Source: Mesostigma viride
Taxonomy: Eukaryota; Streptophyta; Mesostigmatophyceae; Mesostigmatales; Mesostigmataceae
Assembly (NCBI GenBank): GCA_009746045.1
Contig: RPFO01000288.1
Location: forward strand, 1,542,911-1,606,910
Length of the DNA: 64,000 nt
Direction: 5' to 3'
The position numbers and the translations under genes are program-made. This document shows, one piece after another, positions 21,986 through 32,973 of the stretch (positions are counted from its first letter, which is position 1; every line of letters begins with the position of its first letter). The notes under the pieces are model-generated. The model saw nothing but the letters and a program-made list of their open reading frames with translations, did not search any database and was not told the origin of the DNA.

Positions 21986-22285
21986 ATGGAACACGATGAT
22001 GACTGGGCCGACGAGATGCAGGCCGTATTCGAGACTGTCTGGACACACATCGTGAAAGAACAGACTCTCAACAAGAAAGGGCAGCCGACAGGTAACTACA
22101 AGCTAAGTGACGTGCACACTTTTGGATGCAGAATTCTCGGGTTCTACCACCCCAGCAAGGCTAGCACCCGCCATATCATGGGCGCTACGTACGCGAAGGA
22201 GGCAAGAGTGAGCGAGTGCAAGAGGCCGCCGGAGGCATTACGTCGCAGGCTGCGGGGTATTTGGTGTGACTCGCGATGCACATAA
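21986..22285 (+). CDS. 99-codon ORF inside the hAT-like element, unknown
   Basis: Starts MEHDDDWADEMQAVFETVW and continues with YKLSDVHTFGCRILGFYHP and an Arg-rich end. It is the only protein-like reading in the transposon and is too short for a hAT transposase. No family is recognised. A better-context ATG (CACCATGG, 21957) in another frame gives only a short peptide. It may be a captured host exon. Confidence 0.35.
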   Translation: MEHDDDWADEMQAVFETVWTHIVKEQTLNKKGQPTGNYKLSDVHTFGCRILGFYHPSKASTRHIMGATYAKEARVSECKRPPEALRRRLRGIWCDSRCT

Positions 22286-22495
22286 ATGCCTTATTTAGCC
22301 ATGCAGGCTGCTGCTAGCCAGCCACCGTACCATATGTGTTAATGGTTTAGGGAAGCTGGGTCGGGTTGCTGGCATGCATGGTATCCTGCACGCTAGCCAC
22401 ATTGTTGGCAGCCCGTATGGATTCTTGCTTCATGTAGATCAATATTGCATGGTGGCCTACCACGAGTAGGCAAGATGTCTGTTTCTGGCACAATG

Positions 22496-23111
22496 AGTTG
22501 AATGAGAGTTTACCACCGAGGGAATCCATGGCTCTTGCAGGAAAGTTGCCTTTATTATAATGAGCAAACACAGACGTAAGTCACGTCAAGTCCGAGACTG
22601 CACGTAGCACAGACGACAGGGTCGTTATGCCAAGAGAGCGTGCACGCAAGAGCTAGCGTCCCGGTGCGACCAAGTCACACATATAGCTTGCTAGGGACGC
22701 GTCCAAGTATTCAGCTGCACTGTCACAGCTGAACTGTCAATCAATTGATTACACAGACTCTGGCACGCCTTTGGCGCGCAGATCTATCAATTGTCCATAC
22801 GGCTAGTCCTGTGGACCTATCCGTACACTACTCAGCATCAATTGTCTCATAGGTCCTGGCGCGCTACAGTGCGCCTACCTATCAATTGACCATCAAGTCC
22901 TGTACAAGTCCTGTCAACGTCCTGCGGACTATCAAAGTGACACTTGTACATCCTGTGTCCGTACGCGCCCACAGTGGCGCGCCGGGTACTGTCGGCACAG
23001 CCTAGGAAACGTCATAACTTTTACATTCCTTAACCAAATGAGGCGTTCAAGGTGCCGTTGGAAAGAGCGTAACAATCTCTATCCATCTAACGTAAATCCT
23101 TTACGTTAACT
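22496..23111 (-). repeat. Copia-like element 1, 3' LTR
   Basis: 616 bp with AGTT...AACT ends instead of TG...CA. Contains CAATTGA motifs and several GGCGCG blocks. The base before it completes the CAATG target duplication. Confidence 0.9.
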
Positions 23112-24062
23112 CCAATCCCTTCTTTTCTTTAGGGATCACATCCCCTGCCAGGGACCCTTGAAGTAGCTTGAAATGTCCTTCACTCCAGCTTGAAGCTTGA
23201 ACAGATGTCTTTAATGGCCAATGCCATTCCCCCAGCCCTTTCTTTTAAGGAACTGGAAAAGAAACAGATCTGCCACAGGGAAAACCATTTCATGAGAAAT
23301 GGATAAAAACCTATGGAAGTGGCATTACAGAGTACCACCAGATATTAGAAACACACAAAATTAAATACATACAGGTTAATTCTATGAGGTCTTCTCCAGG
23401 AATTAATCCCATCACCTCGGTAGAGCCTCCAGTACAATGACCTTCTGGCGGTGAGTTACATTAATCCCAGATACTAATCCCATAAAACCCAGTACATATC
23501 TAATATAAGCACAATAAATCCATGACAATTGAAATACCACTTGACAAAGTAAGACGTATTACAATAGTTTCCCCGTCATTCTCTCAACAGGTGTCTATTG
23601 GCGCCCGTCTTACGGCGCCCGTCTACTTGTCAGATGATAAATTGCCACAGCAAACAAATGACAAAATGAAACACATAGGCAACAATTAAATCCTGCCCTG
23701 GGGAACTAGGGAAGTCTGAACAGGTAAAACACCTGAGCAGGCCAGCTTGTAGAAACATAATACCAGGGAATCGAACCCCGCCCTATAAACCCCAGAATAT
23801 AGGTTCCCAGACCATTATGAGAGGTATGTACAAATATACATTTCTTTTGAAATAGAATACATGGTCTGTAATGGACCTGTCAACCTTGTGTAGTCAACAG
23901 CATGAACCCCAGCCAAAACCTGGCTGTATCCTGATTAAAATCAGAGTGAGTGTACCATGGTCCATGAGCCTTAGTACAGACTAAAATACAGGTATTATGC
24001 CAGTCACAATGCTGACACTACCACACAATCTGCTCTCCAATGCCCTATAACCAGGCACCAGC
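23112..24062 (-). other. 3' untranslated region of copia-like element 1, with polypurine tract
   Basis: No coding potential is seen. Adjacent to the LTR the minus strand reads AAAGAAAAGAAGGGATTGG, a suitable polypurine tract (23112-23130). Confidence 0.6.
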
Positions 24063-24482
24063 TTAGACAGCTTGCTGAGATGGGTCCATCAGAGACTGAA
24101 GAACCTTGTATTGCACTGCTGCCTTCTGCACTAGCTTGGTCAAAGCATCAGCAGGATTGTCAACCCCAGGGATATGCTCAATATTGGCCAAGGAGGATAA
24201 TTCCTTAAGAAGGAGATAATCCAAGTCCCTACTTCTGGCCATCTGCCTGTGCACAAACTGCACCATCCCCATGGAGTCTGTTTTGAGAAGAGTGGTAACC
24301 TGAAGTGGCCAAGGAGTGTTAGAAGTCATCTGATGAAGCAACTCCTTCAGATAAAGGCTTGTGTGAATGCCTTCACAAATAGCCCTGCATTCTGCCACAT
24401 CACTACTGACAGCCACCCGTTTGTGCAGGCGACTGAACCAGCTCACCAAACTCCCCAGGCCTTCCTGTCTGAGCACAAAGAG
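24063..24482 (-). CDS. RNase H end of copia-like element 1 pol
   Basis: The reading begins right after the CCCTG duplication and continues the frame cut at 32974. It contains FVLRQEGLGSLVSWFSRLHK, VSSDVAECRAICEGIH (catalytic Glu region), LLKTDSMGMVQFV and HIPGVDNPADALTK, all typical of the copia RNase H domain, then a stop. It corresponds to the same block of element 2 at about 26058-26500. Confidence 0.85.
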   Translation of the reverse strand, partial: LFVLRQEGLGSLVSWFSRLHKRVAVSSDVAECRAICEGIHTSLYLKELLHQMTSNTPWPLQVTTLLKTDSMGMVQFVHRQMARSRDLDYLLLKELSSLANIEHIPGVDNPADALTKLVQKAAVQYKVLQSLMDPSQQAV

Positions 24483-24487
24483 CCCTG

Positions 24488-24945
24488 AGTTGGATGGAGA
24501 CTAGGGACGACGAACAACTGCGAAAGCTGAGAGCGAATGATGATTGTATTACAATAATACAATGAGAGAGCAATGGAAGCTGAGGGCTCAGAATGGAACG
24601 TCTGGGCAAACTCGGGTGCTGTGGCACTCCCCAGTGCTACGCCTATATGCCTATGGCGGTGCTACCTGCAGCACACAACCAGTGGACAACTGTACACTGC
24701 AATGCCATGCGACCAAGTCACTAGCAACCAGCTAAGACTCGGCCCGTCAGGCCCGGCTACACCGGACCTGGCGGGTCGAGCTAGCACCTAGGAACAGTCT
24801 GGCACTAACCGCACATCGGTCCACATGACACCTCAGTACCGTACACCCTGCCGTACTGTACTGAGGTGTCCCGCTCAGCCGCGGTAGGCAATACGCGGCG
24901 CGCAGGCCGGAAATCCGTGTGTCAGCCTAAGCATCTCATCTAACT
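24488..24945 (-). repeat. Copia-like element 2, 3' LTR
   Basis: 458 bp, AGTT...AACT ends. On the minus strand the internal side has GAAAGGAAAACATAATGGG directly before it, a weak polypurine tract (24946-24964). Confidence 0.9.
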
Positions 24946-26057
24946 CCCATTATGTTTTCCTTTCAGGTTGAAGGCTAGCGACTTCAAGCCTGACCCTGCC
25001 CAGCTAGGAGACTGACTCCAAGCTGACTGAGGTGCTGAGCAACTGACACCCATACTGCAACATCTGGACTGAAAAAGATGGGCCCCAGAACTCGTGCAAT
25101 ACTTGTGATGGCATCACGTTTAGCTCAACATGCCCGGGGAGTTCCTCCTCCTCGCGAGCTCACAAGGGAGATAGCTATGCCTGTCTGCCTATCCAGGGAG
25201 TGCATCACCAGCCAAGAAGCCATTGTAAAAATGCCAAGGTAACCGTTTAAGAGGTTCCATGTTGTTCCATCATCATCGCCCACTCAGAGAGAAAATACCC
25301 AGCCAGGCTGGGTCAACTGAGCTCAGGTTACCTGCAACCTGAGGAGTGACAGTGGACAGGTTTATTGCACCCTGCACTGTCCATGTTGTACCTGCACAAC
25401 ATGTGAGGACCAGCCACCCCTGCCCTGCACAGAGGGGGCTGAAGTCCTAGTGACAGGTGACAGGACTATGACATCCTGGACCTGGCCACATGCACCTGCA
25501 CAACGTGTGAGACCAGCCACCCCTGCCCTGCACATGGGTGACTGAAGTCCTGGTGACAGGTGACAGGAATATTTCATCCTGCACCTGTGCTGAGCACGTT
25601 GTACTAGACAACATGACAGCACCCATGCCTTTACTGCCACTGAACAGTGAGGCCAGGTGGCCCAGGATATCCACAGTGAACTGGGGTCCTGGGTAACCAC
25701 CTGTCAAGGGAGCTTTGACCCTCCACTTGAATGGGGGCACCTGAGCCACTGAGCTCAAGGCCAATCCACCAAGGCATACGCCCTAGTGAATAAAGGTGTG
25801 AGATACATCCCATGCCCACCTATGAAGGTGTGCATAACGAAATTCCATGGTGTTGAAAAAATCAAAACAGATTTTATTGGGCATAGGGCACGCAGATGTA
25901 TGAAAAACAGACTCCAACCAACCCCCCTGCTGGAAGCCACAACCTACCCCTTGGACCTGCCCAAGGGGTACTGGGTGACCTAGGCGGCCCTGGTGAACAG
26001 GACCCTGCTAGGCGTCCCCCCTATGGGGCAGGGTTGCCTGCTTGCCATAGGGGTTCA
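24946..26057 (-). other. 3' untranslated region of copia-like element 2
   Basis: No domain is recognisable after the RNase H stop. A block of about 100-115 bp (CACCCCTGCCCTGCACA...GACAGGTGACAGGA) is present twice at about 25409-25610. The open frames over it reflect the repeat. Confidence 0.6.
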
Positions 26058-27362
26058 TCAAGTGGTACAACAGCTGGTATTGTCAGCTGCCTGCTGAGGC
26101 ACTTTAGTGAGTGCATCAGCAGCGTTGTGTTTGTCCTCCACGTGACGGGTGGACTCCCAGTAGGTGGACTCCTGTTTCAGGACCACCCAGTCAAGATCAG
26201 TGTGCACAGCATAGGGGTTAGCAAGGAAACTGAGGACTGACTGACTGTCAGTGAGCAAGTGTGCCACCACCCCAGCATTGCTGCCTGCTTGCATCTGCAA
26301 CCAAACCAGCACATGATTCAAGTACCTGGCATGAAGCACTGCTGACACCACTGCCCTGCACTCAGCAGCATTGCTGCTGACAGCCTTGCGTCTATGCAAC
26401 CGGCTGTACCATGAAATGAGAGACAAGGGTGCATCATCATTCTGCACAAAATACAAGCCTGACTCCCTTGCCTGCAACTTGGTAATCTGCCTGGACTCCA
26501 TGGAACTATCCATCATAGCTTGGATGTGAATGGTTTTGTGGAGATCCAAGGAGTGCAAGATAAGGGGAGGGCCTTCCTGGAGAGTTTTGGTGATGGCTTT
26601 GTGACCTACTTGCATCAAGACATCATCATCAACTCTGCTAACCACAGCCAGGTGAGGTGCACACGTTGAGCACAACCACCCCAGCTTGCCTCTAATGGTA
26701 GGACAGGCTCCAGGTTTGATTTTTGTTTGCAAAACCTCCAAGCAGCTGTGCATGTAATCATTGGGAGAGTAGAGTGCACACACCCACTGGTTTTGATGCT
26801 GCTGGAGTTGTAACATTGTGCCACAAAATTTTATGGCAGTGGTGCCCAGCTCTACTTGCTTGCCAATCTCAAAATGCTGTGACACTTGTTGAATAAAATC
26901 ATCCACAGCACGCCTTGGCCCAGCAATCAGCTGATCATCCCCATGCCACACAAAGGTGAGAATGCCATGAGGGTGTGGGACCACAAAGAAGCAAGGGTCT
27001 ATGTCATCATATCTAGCCCCTAGCTTTTCAAACACAGCCTGAGCTGACATCCTGAAAATGCGAGGAGCTGATTGCAGCCCTTCAACACCTATGTTAGCTT
27101 TCAGGTACTGCTGAGGGATGTGTTTTGCCCAAACTCTGGGAGTGGAGACTACATACACCTGACCATGCCACACTTGTTGTGCTATCTCAGGTGAGCCTTT
27201 CAGGAAAGCCCTTTTAATGTCTGTAGCCTTACATACATAGTCATCCCCATCATTGAGATGACCCACAAAGACAGACAGCAAGATTTTTAGGGATGTTTGC
27301 TGAATGCCTGGCGTGTACAACTCTGCCTCTGTCAGATCAGTGGTGCCCTTGAACTCTGTCAC
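26058..27362 (-). CDS. Reverse transcriptase-RNase H of copia-like element 2
   Basis: RT motifs in order: TDIKRAFLKGSPEIAQQVW (first catalytic Asp), a GLQSAPRIF block equivalent to GLKQSPRAW, DPCFFV, and WHGDDQLIAGP in place of the usual YVDD. RNase H follows: MMDSSMESRQ, VSSNAAECRAVVSAVLHARY, LLTDSQSVLSFLAN and HNAADALTKVPQQ, then a stop. The first codons lie near the RT fingers (FKGTTDLTEAELYTPG); the N-terminal fingers are in the broken region 27363-27794. Intact as a domain, but not expressed with the rest unless frames are shifted. Confidence 0.85.
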   Translation of the reverse strand: MTEFKGTTDLTEAELYTPGIQQTSLKILLSVFVGHLNDGDDYVCKATDIKRAFLKGSPEIAQQVWHGQVYVVSTPRVWAKHIPQQYLKANIGVEGLQSAPRIFRMSAQAVFEKLGARYDDIDPCFFVVPHPHGILTFVWHGDDQLIAGPRRAVDDFIQQVSQHFEIGKQVELGTTAIKFCGTMLQLQQHQNQWVCALYSPNDYMHSCLEVLQTKIKPGACPTIRGKLGWLCSTCAPHLAVVSRVDDDVLMQVGHKAITKTLQEGPPLILHSLDLHKTIHIQAMMDSSMESRQITKLQARESGLYFVQNDDAPLSLISWYSRLHRRKAVSSNAAECRAVVSAVLHARYLNHVLVWLQMQAGSNAGVVAHLLTDSQSVLSFLANPYAVHTDLDWVVLKQESTYWESTRHVEDKHNAADALTKVPQQAADNTSCCTT

Positions 27363-27794
27363 ACAAGGTCTAGCATGAAAATGACTGACCCATCTGCTGC
27401 TGGCTTATGTTTACACACAAACTTCAGGCGCAAGTGCTTGCACCCTGCAGGCTTTTTGTCAATAGGTGTGACAGGGGAGTATGAGAAGGACTAAGAGGAT
27501 CTGGCACTACCCATTCTTCCCTGGCCTTGTTAAAGGCCTCCACCCATTTTAGGAATCCTATGTGTGTGCGACAGTCTTGCTCTATCTGTTCATAAGAAAG
27601 AGGAGACATTTTAGCCACATCATGCTTGCCCAATCCAAATGAGTTGGGATGAAGTTTTTGGTTGTGAACCAGTCTGCCACACAGGGTTCTTGCCCTGGGG
27701 CATACTTGGGTGTAGCAAATTTTACAGAAGCAATGTTGGTGTTAAGAAGTTTTTCAAGAGAAATTTTGAAATGATTCAGATCAACACCACCCAT
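27363..27794 (-). pseudogene. Frameshifted PR-RT linker of copia-like element 2
   Basis: Two overlapping frames (27424-27633 and 27582-27794) carry pieces such as MGGVDLNHFKISLEKLLN and SYEQIEQDCRTHIGFLKWVEAF, the region equivalent to the unbroken linker of element 1 (INYQGLVKLMSSPIMCPQV). At least two frameshifts are needed to connect protease with RT. Confidence 0.6.
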
Positions 27795-28474
27795 GTCCTG
27801 GATGGATAGTCTATCACTGGAGATATGACACCAGGGTAACAGAGAAAAGGATCCCCCAACAAAGCATTCCCTTTATAACCTTCCAATACCTGAAAAGGAG
27901 TGGGGATACCGAGTATAGTCAACATGACCTGACCTAATACCTTGAGGGATGACTGCCCTGAGAAATCAGCCACATGGTGCCAGGGTGAAGGTTCCAAAGG
28001 CAAATGGGGCACAGCCAGGGCACTGATAATGCTGACCTGGGCTTGTGTGTCCACTGCAACCATAAATGGGCTATTGTCATTCTGCCCAACCTTCCCCACC
28101 TTAGCTGATCCTGCAGCAGTTTGAGCTTTGGCTCTATGAGCTGCTTGTAAAATGCGAACAGCGTCTGCTAGGCTGCGTTTGGAAGGTGCAGCTAGTGGCT
28201 GAGCTATGTTCACACTTGTAGAGGTGATAGGTTGCTGATCACCTGTTTTGCCAATGTGACCCTCTGCTGCAGGGGGCCAAGCCTGCAGTGACTGCCTGCA
28301 ATCATCAAGGGTGACCTGGGTGTCACAGTGGGTGTGGCTCTCACACTCACCAGTGGGTGTTCCAAACAACCACTCACTGGGCAACGCTGGGATGCCAGGC
28401 AACTGTACAGGGCTGTCGGCCAACAGCTCTTCCTCCTCTGCCACGTCTGACACAGTTGGAAAATACAATTTCAT
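27776..28474 (-). CDS. Retropepsin-like protease of copia-like element 2
   Basis: The active-site motif reads VAVDTQAQVSIIS (D-T-Q-A instead of D-T/S-G-A) and the second motif is GNALLGDPFLC. Between them come FSGQSSLKVLGQVML and IPTPFQVLEGYKG. The homologous motif of element 1 is VDTNSQVSIIG. The Asp-Thr is kept but the Gly is replaced in both, so activity is uncertain. Its ATG overlaps the stop of the gag-INT frame (ATGA at 28471-28474), which would permit re-initiation or mark a one-base shift. It lies after integrase, not before. Confidence 0.75.
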   Translation of the reverse strand: MKLYFPTVSDVAEEEELLADSPVQLPGIPALPSEWLFGTPTGECESHTHCDTQVTLDDCRQSLQAWPPAAEGHIGKTGDQQPITSTSVNIAQPLAAPSKRSLADAVRILQAAHRAKAQTAAGSAKVGKVGQNDNSPFMVAVDTQAQVSIISALAVPHLPLEPSPWHHVADFSGQSSLKVLGQVMLTILGIPTPFQVLEGYKGNALLGDPFLCYPGVISPVIDYPSRTWVVLI

Positions 28475-29746
28475 CCTGTGAGGTGAACACCTGTGAATTT
28501 TCCCGTGTCATTGTGTTTAACTAACACTGTCCTGCCAGTGGTGTTAAACTTTAGGATGGTGGCTGGCCCATGCCAGGTACCCACCTTGCCTAGTCCCGAC
28601 TCCTTGTAGAATAGGACCTGATCCCCTTCTCTGAAGGTGGGACGTGGATGCTTTGCATCCTTGACAGCTAACCTGCTAGCTGTCTGTGCTCGCTGTGCGT
28701 TGTATAGGGCTAGTACCTCAGGTGGATAAATGCCTGCATGCAATCCATCTGGTGTAATGACCACCCCTTGTGGGGTTTTCATGAGTGGCCTCCTGTTGAG
28801 GACTTGGCACAACCTGGTGGACCACAGAGCTCTGTCAGCATATGACCCACTGTCAGCCAGCAGATTGCCATCTTCTTTGGCTACAAGGGTTTTAATGGAC
28901 CTGATGGCCCTTTCAATAATGCCTTGCCTCTCATGATCTTCTAGCCCAGCCAGATCAATAGCCTCACACCCTGGTTCATTGGCAAGACACGTGAACTGCT
29001 GATCCAGTAACAATGCCTCCACAGGGTAGTACCTGGCCTGAGCAATCAAGAGAGCCCTGAGCAACTGTGTCTTGTCCATTCCAGGTAATGGTTCAATGGT
29101 TGTGTACCTTGACCATGCATCTTTAAGTGCCAAGTAAGATTGTCCTTTGATATGAAAGACATCTCCTACCACCCTGCCCTTGCTCTTAGGTGGGGTAGCT
29201 ACATGCCACTTAGGGGGTTTGGGTGCATTGAACTGACAATGCTGGCAGTGGGATCTGACCACCTGGCATGCACGTCTGAGTGCTGCCCCCCCTATTGCTG
29301 CTGCCACCACCTCTGCACTCACTTCATGCCCATAAAGGAAATGCAACTGCAAAGCAAGCTCCTGAAAACTGATCTGAGCATCCTCTGCTGGGGACACTCT
29401 GCACACCTTGGGAACCATAGATGTGAAGGTTGGTTTAGAGACATAATCTTCTGAAACCAGCTGTAGCACCTTTCCAGAACTGCTCACTGCTCTGACAGTG
29501 GGGCATGCAGATGAAAGAGGTGAAGCAGGCACACTCAAGCCAGCATGAGAGGGAGACTCACACTTCTTGCCGTAAGGAGGCCGCTTGCAGTCCTTGGGGT
29601 CACCGTGGGGCGGCCCGTGGCACTTGTGGCACAGGACGTCCAAATGCCCCAGCTCGTCCACGTTCTTGCGGCAGGTGGGCCGCAGGTGGTACTTCATGCC
29701 ACAGCGGGTGCACCGCTGAGAAGACTTGTCCTCCTTGTCCTGCTTC

Positions 29747-29829
<83 letters not shown>

Positions 29830-30918
29830 GCTGGAGCTGCCCCCCTTGGAGGGAGACTGCCCCTTACCCTTGCCCTTGCCCCAGCCCCTGCCCTTGCCCT
29901 TGCCCTTGCCCTTGCCCTTGCCCTTAAACATTTGTCCCAGCAGGGACTTGACTTCTGCCATAGTGACAGGTCTCTTGCTCCTGTCTTCCCTCTCCCTATC
30001 CTCCTCCTCCCTCTCTTCCCCCCTGACCCTCTTTACAGAGGTGCCCATGGCCCCCTGGCTAAGGGGAGCCAAGGCCAGCTTGATATAATCCAATGCCTCC
30101 TTCATGTCCTCCCAGTACTTTGCCATTCCTGTTGCAAGCATAGCGTAGGTGTTTTTGTCAAGTTTGAGTTTCTCAAGGAAGGAACGCAGCAAGAACTTGT
30201 GATCTAGCTGCTGGACATCAGGACGTGCTTTGATGGCTAGCTCATATTTCTTTGTCTCAGCCACATAGTCCACTGATGTGACCCTGTATTCCTCTACCCA
30301 CCTGAATGCCCCATAGATGTCCACAGATGAGGGGGTGGAGAGGAGGTCAGTTAGCTCCTTCATGAAAGCCTCCCAAACTGCCCTAGCCTGCGTGTCCTGC
30401 CACTTGGGATACCTACGCTGGAAGACAAGAATGAGATTCTGAATCTGAGAAGAGGACTGATGGTAGAAATCCCCCTGCATGAGAGATCCAAACCAATTCT
30501 TGACATTCAGTTCCTCCCTAGCCAGCTGCAGAGAGAGAAGTGCATGATTCCCCTGCTCCCTAGTATACCCCTCAGGCAGCCCCCTGACATTAATCCTATC
30601 CACAGGACGGTTTTCATTGTAAGTGGGCAACCTAGAGGGGGATGCAGGGGGAGAGGGAGAAGATGGTGTTGCTGCTGCAGCATTCACAGGAGAGACCTGC
30701 TGAGAGGGAAGTGCTACTTGAGTGAGCTGAGCAGGATGGGCAAACATGGGCTGTGTAGGAGGGTTAGACAACATAGGGGTGGGCTGGGTGGGGGTGTGAG
30801 TGTGTGTCACTTCCCGCCTCCTGCTGCGGGCCTCCTCCCAATCATGGAAGGTGGGAGAGAGGGACACTTCATCGTCAGTAGGGTTAGTAAGATCATGATG
30901 CACCAGGTAGGCAGCCAC
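28471..30918 (-). CDS. Gag-integrase polyprotein of copia-like element 2
   Basis: 815 codons. N-terminal Pro/Thr-rich head, Gag helices (about residues 130-290, including SLMQGDFYHQSSSQIQ and VEEYRVTSVDYV), a Gly-Lys repeat tract (KGKGKGKGKG), about 28 consecutive Asn from a (GTT)n tract, and Cys clusters (CTRCGMKYHLRPTC, CHKCHGPPHGDPKDC). No DTG motif occurs between these and integrase. The integrase has an HHCC finger (LHFLYGH...CQHC), first Asp in GDVFHIKGQSYLALKDAW, second in LLLDQQF, and Glu in GIIERAIRSIK, then a chromatin-end domain (REGDQVLFYKESGLG). It ends TGA overlapping the protease ATG. Order GAG-INT with PR downstream is unusual. Confidence 0.85.
29747..29830 (-). repeat. (AAC)n microsatellite encoding polyasparagine in Gag
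   Basis: About 28 GTT units on the plus strand, in frame with Gag on the minus strand between the Gly-Lys tract and the zinc-knuckle-like cysteines. The opposite-strand polyvaline/polyleucine frames are artefacts. Confidence 0.9.
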
Positions 30919-31879
30919 CTACCCGCCCCTCTCAGGATGGCGTTGTGCAGGAGCTCCAGCAAACGCACCAGACGCACCCTGCTGCCCTGCACCCTCCTCC
31001 CTGAGAGGAGAGCCTGCAGGGCAGGCAGCAGGTCGTCGCACACCCTGCGTGTGCCCTCTTGGAGGTTGGGCAGGCCCAGGATGTGCGTGATGATTGCACA
31101 CACCAGGCTGCCCGCCTCCGCGACGTGCATCTGCTGGCTCCTGTCGGCCAGCCCACGGAAGGAGGCTGTGGCTGTCTGTATGGCACGCCACACGGCCTCA
31201 TCACCCAGGGTGATGAAGTCGCGACCTTGCAGGTCGCCCTCCAGCAGTGCTGGTTGCTGCCCAGCTGCGGTGGGACCCTGGGCCCCTCCGGCCCTGCCAG
31301 GGACTTGTCCTTGTTGCGACTAGAGGGGGCCTGCCCCCCAGAGCCGCTGGAGGTGCCCGTGACACCCTCCATGGGGGCTGCATCCCCCGCCAGCGCCGGA
31401 GGCGCCGGCGTCGCTGCCGGGGTCCCTGCGACCCCGGGCGCTTGTGTCGCCGCCGGGGTCCCTGCGACCCCGGTGGCCTCCTCAGCCACCTGGCCCCCCA
31501 CGCTGGGCGGGGGAGCCTGCGGCTGAGGTTGGACCCTCTGACCTGCCAGAGGGTCCTGGGTGGCTTCACCACCCATGGGCGTGTTGGGGGCGTCTGCCGC
31601 CCCGCGCCCCGTCGCAGGCGGCATCGCAGCCGCCTCACGCCTATCCGGGCCCCAGCCAACTGGCGTGACTTGGGGCCACGGCCCCAACGGAGTCAGCGCG
31701 ATCTCTGGTCTGGGACCACGCGCAGCGCCTCTCTCTGGCGCTGCCTGGACGCCCACTGATCAACAGTGCCGGGGTTGTGCCTCGGCCGATTGGCGAAACA
31801 GTACAGCCAAACCGCCACCTGAACCAGTGGGACTGCATCCTAAGACGCCCCTCGATCAGCGTGTGCACCCGATGAACCT
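30919..31879 (-). pseudogene. Degenerate second half of the extra ORF in copia-like element 2
   Basis: Three minus frames each carry protein-like pieces: 31910-31641 (EQIHAIEVHRVHTLIEGRLR), 31756-31240 (Pro/Ala-rich with AGTPAATQAP repeats), and 31230-30940 (GLADRSQQMHVAEAG, HILGLPNLQEGTRRVCDDLL). Read in sequence they would extend the ORF that starts at 32473, with at least two frameshifts. The family is unknown. Confidence 0.45.
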
Positions 31880-32473
31880 CTATCGCGTGTATCTGCTCAT
31901 CTGGAAGCAACTGAAAACGTTGGTGCAGATCCGGCCGTTCACCGCAATGAACGCCGGGATGTCGTCCTCCCCAAGGGGGAGAAAATGGGGTGGGCGCCCG
32001 AACGCGACCGGGGGCGGAACATGTTCCCCATACCGGTCAATGTCCATGGTGGCCATCTGTCGGCCCACGGAAAGGTTGCCAGACGTCGCAGGTGTCTGCG
32101 ACGAAAGCTCAAGCGAAGGCCGAGGCCTCGCAGGCTGCACCTCGCCATCCTCCTCGGAGGAATCACTCCGCTCACGACCCCCGTCACCTGCGACGGGGGA
32201 ACGTCGTGCCCGGGGGACCTGCCCCCCAGGTGCCATGGCGGACGAACCGCCAGTGGCAAACGGCCGACCGCTCGCCATCCCCCGGGCGCCGGGCCCCACC
32301 TGCGGGCCCCGACGCCTGGGTTGGTCAGCGACCACCGTGCGGAAGGTGACGTTGGGCGTCACCCTCGCATCGGTGGTGGAGGGCGTGCCCTCCGGCGAAA
32401 GGCGGGGTGAGGTGCGCCTGGCAGGCGCCTTCCCCTTGTTGTTGTTGCCGTTGTTGCCGTTGTTGGAAGCCAT
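31880..32473 (-). CDS. Extra ORF upstream of gag, copia-like element 2, N-terminal part
   Basis: 197 codons beginning MASNNGNNGNNNKGKAPARR, 46 bp inside the 5' LTR boundary. It is basic and disordered at first (Arg/Pro/Ser/Gly), with an acidic SDSSEEDGEV patch, and ends HFLPLGEDDIPAFIAVNGRI before frameshifting. No domain is recognised. Element 1 has an unrelated-looking ORF in the same place (37407-38192). Confidence 0.55.
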   Translation of the reverse strand: MASNNGNNGNNNKGKAPARRTSPRLSPEGTPSTTDARVTPNVTFRTVVADQPRRRGPQVGPGARGMASGRPFATGGSSAMAPGGQVPRARRSPVAGDGGRERSDSSEEDGEVQPARPRPSLELSSQTPATSGNLSVGRQMATMDIDRYGEHVPPPVAFGRPPHFLPLGEDDIPAFIAVNGRICTNVFSCFQMSRYTR

Positions 32474-32518
32474 ATCTTTTTTTTTGCTTGTAAAAAAAAT
32501 ATCGAACTTTTCAGTCCA

Positions 32519-32973
32519 AGTTGGATGGAGACTAGGGACGACGAACAACTGCGAAAGCTGAGAGCGAATGATGATTGTATTACAATAATACAATGAGAGA
32601 GCAATGGAAGCTGAGGGCTCAGAATGGAACTGGGCAAACTCGGGTGCTGTGGCACTCCCCAGTGCTACGCCTATATGCCTATGGCGGTGCTACCTGCAGC
32701 ACACAACCAGTGGACAACTGTACACTGCAATGCCATGCGACCACGTCACTAGCAACCAGCTAAGACTCGGCCCGTCAGGCCCGGCTACACCGGACCTGGC
32801 GGGTCGAGCTAGCACCTAGGAACAGTCTGGCACTAACCGCACATCGGTCCACATGACACCTCAGTACCGTACACCCTGCCGTACTGTACTGAGGTGTCCC
32901 GCTCAGCCGCGGTAGGCAATACGCGGCGCGCAGGCCGGAAATCCGTGTGTCAGCCTAAGCATCTCATCTAACT
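32519..32973 (-). repeat. Copia-like element 2, 5' LTR
   Basis: 455 bp, partner of 24488-24945. Directly inside it the minus strand reads TTGGACTGAAAAGTTCGA, whose complement ends ...CAGTCCA(A); this could pair with a tRNA 3' end and is a tentative primer-binding site. Confidence 0.9.

Larger units (their letters stand above)
24488..32973 (-). mobile_element. Copia-like LTR retrotransposon 2, inside pol of element 1
   Basis: LTRs 24488-24945 (458 bp) and 32519-32973 (455 bp) start AGTTGGATGG and end ATCTAACT; both flanks carry CCCTG (24483-24487, 32974-32978). The LTRs differ by a 3-bp indel and few substitutions. Minus-strand order is extra ORF, gag-INT, PR, broken linker, RT-RH. It shares architecture and LTR termini with element 1, but the proteins are clearly diverged. 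Several frameshifts make this copy non-autonomous. Confidence 0.92.

Noticed and set aside
29505-30207. Plus-strand ORFs with polycysteine, polyvaline or polyleucine
   Set aside because: Antisense of the polyasparagine and Gly-Lys tracts of Gag.
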